Source: an uncultured Myxococcales bacterium (lineage in GTDB: Bacteria; Myxococcota_A; UBA9042). Taken from it: 6,040 nt of DNA. This document shows positions 5,236 to 6,040 of the stretch, piece by piece. The position numbers and the translations under genes are program-made. The DNA lies in contig CAIXAA010000430.1 in the NCBI GenBank assembly GCA_903917305.1, positions 1 through 6,040 of the forward strand, in the 5' to 3' direction. The stretch's first letter is position 1. Each line of letters opens with the position of its first letter. The notes below the pieces were generated by a model that was not told the DNA's origin, did no database searches, and saw nothing but the letters and a program-made list of their open reading frames with translations.

Positions 5236-6040
5236 CCGCGACCACTGCCCATTACCAGATCGTCATCGTCGGCACCGACATGGCGGGCCTCATCCTCGGC
5301 GCGCTCTGCGCCAAAAAAGGCTATCGTGTCCTGGTCTTGGGTCACGGCAGCCAGGGCGCGCTCTACGAGCACGACGGCTACCAGATGTGCCGCCGCATGG
5401 AGCTGGCGCACGGCATGGGCAGCCCGCCGGTGCGCCGCGTGTTCGACGAGCTGAGCCTGGGCCTGGAGTTGCGCAACCTGCCCAAGCCGGTCGAGCCCGC
5501 CTTCCAGGTCGTGCTGCCGCGCGCGCGCATCAACGCGACCACCAACCCCAAGCTGTTCGAGCGCGAGCTGCGCCGCGAGTTCCCCGACTGCCAGCCGGAG
5601 ATCGCGACGTTCTTTCGCCGCGTCGCCGAGATCAACACGGAAGTCGAGGAGCTGCTCAAGCTGGCGCCCAACCTTCCGCCCTCCGGCATCGTCGAAGGCT
5701 TTCGTTTTCGCAAGCTGGTCAAGCGCTTCCCGTTCCTGGACGACGAGTGGGCCATCGAGGATCCGCTCGCCGTCTTCCCGCACGGTCACCCGTTCCGCGC
5801 GTTCGTCAACGCGGCATTCCGCTTTGTTTCTGGCATGTTGCCTGCGCGCCCCTACCCGGCGACCTTCGTGCGCATCGTCACGGAGCTGTTCAAGGGCTCC
5901 TGGTCCTTCGATCGCGGTCCCAACGCGCTGCGCGAGCTGTTCGGCCAGATGATCGCCGCCGGTGGCGACGTGATGCCGCGCGCGGTGGTGGCGTCCATCG
6001 ATGTCAGCCGCGGCAAGGCGACGCAGGTCGTGCTGCGCGA
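5232..6040 (+). CDS. FAD/NAD(P)-binding oxidoreductase-like protein (3' end outside window)
   Basis: The frame stays open from the GTG at 5232 to the window edge, giving 269 complete codons. The N-terminus is a Rossmann beta-alpha-beta unit, [13 protein letters not shown] then a helix and YRVLVLGHG (8-39), as in the FAD-dependent phytoene desaturase/amine oxidase superfamily. The visible C-terminal part (about 229-268, [10 protein letters not shown], then [17 protein letters not shown] and GKATQVVL) resembles that superfamily's region where a helix, a strand and a second turn contact the cofactor. The substrate cannot be told. Oddities: the GxGxxG fingerprint reads G14-T-D-M-A-G19, with Asp for the central Gly. 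The acidic residue that normally ends strand 2 and holds the ribose is Gly (G37). GTG is the only plausible start: no earlier start codon lies near it in frame, and the ATG at 5280 would cut the Rossmann motif. Only a GGAG 11 nt upstream serves as ribosome site, so translation probably depends on coupling to purM. Confidence 0.78.
   Translation, partial: MTATTAHYQIVIVGTDMAGLILGALCAKKGYRVLVLGHGSQGALYEHDGYQMCRRMELAHGMGSPPVRRVFDELSLGLELRNLPKPVEPAFQVVLPRARINATTNPKLFERELRREFPDCQPEIATFFRRVAEINTEVEELLKLAPNLPPSGIVEGFRFRKLVKRFPFLDDEWAIEDPLAVFPHGHPFRAFVNAAFRFVSGMLPARPYPATFVRIVTELFKGSWSFDRGPNALRELFGQMIAAGGDVMPRAVVASIDVSRGKATQVVLR

Noticed and set aside
4872..5789. Minus-strand open frame opposite the end of purM and the oxidoreductase-like gene
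   Set aside because: It overlaps two plus-strand genes with clear protein motifs and has none itself.
1..6040. Mobile element, phage, toxin-antitoxin or defence system
   Set aside because: There is no transposase, integrase, tRNA, direct-repeat boundary, CRISPR-like array or small toxin-like gene pair, and base composition looks uniform throughout.

Overview
This window looks like chromosomal DNA from a high-G+C Gram-negative bacterium. A member of the Myxococcota or a related former deltaproteobacterial group is my best guess. The reasons are the strong G/C preference at third codon positions, a J-domain/TPR fusion protein, a putative lipoprotein of unknown family, and GTG starts coupled to upstream stop codons. 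No rRNA or other phylogenetic marker is present, so the lineage is inference only. I see no mobile element, CRISPR array, tRNA or rRNA. Most of the region is housekeeping or conserved, and I do not see a clear new multi-gene system.

Layout, left to right. (1) At 1-240 (+) is the 3' end of a TPR-repeat gene. It converges, with only 3 bp between stop codons, on (2) a two-gene minus-strand RNA-modification operon read right to left: rsmD (16S rRNA G966 N2-methyltransferase, start 1877), then queA (tRNA queuosine synthesis, start GTG 1326). These two overlap by 4 bp (GTGA). (3) rsmD is divergent from a plus-strand gene at 2020-3015, which encodes an exported, probably lipid-anchored protein of unknown function. 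(4) That gene converges across a 24-bp gap on a minus-strand gene at 3040-3957 for a J-domain protein with TPR-like helices. (5) A 228-bp divergent intergenic region separates the J-domain gene from purM (4186-5235, +), the purine-biosynthesis AIR synthetase. It holds candidate promoters for both genes and a symmetric set of TGCCTNC motifs. (6) purM overlaps by 4 bp (GTGA) the start of an FAD/NAD(P)-type Rossmann oxidoreductase-like gene that runs off the right edge.

Functionally, rsmD and queA both serve translation (ribosome and tRNA modification), and both probably use SAM. purM supplies purine precursors. The coupled oxidoreductase-like gene has no obvious link to purines, and purN, a common partner of purM, is not in the sequence visible here. 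The points most worth a second look are unusual residues in otherwise conserved QueA motifs, the altered dinucleotide fingerprint of the oxidoreductase-like protein, and the symmetric motif array between the J-domain gene and purM.
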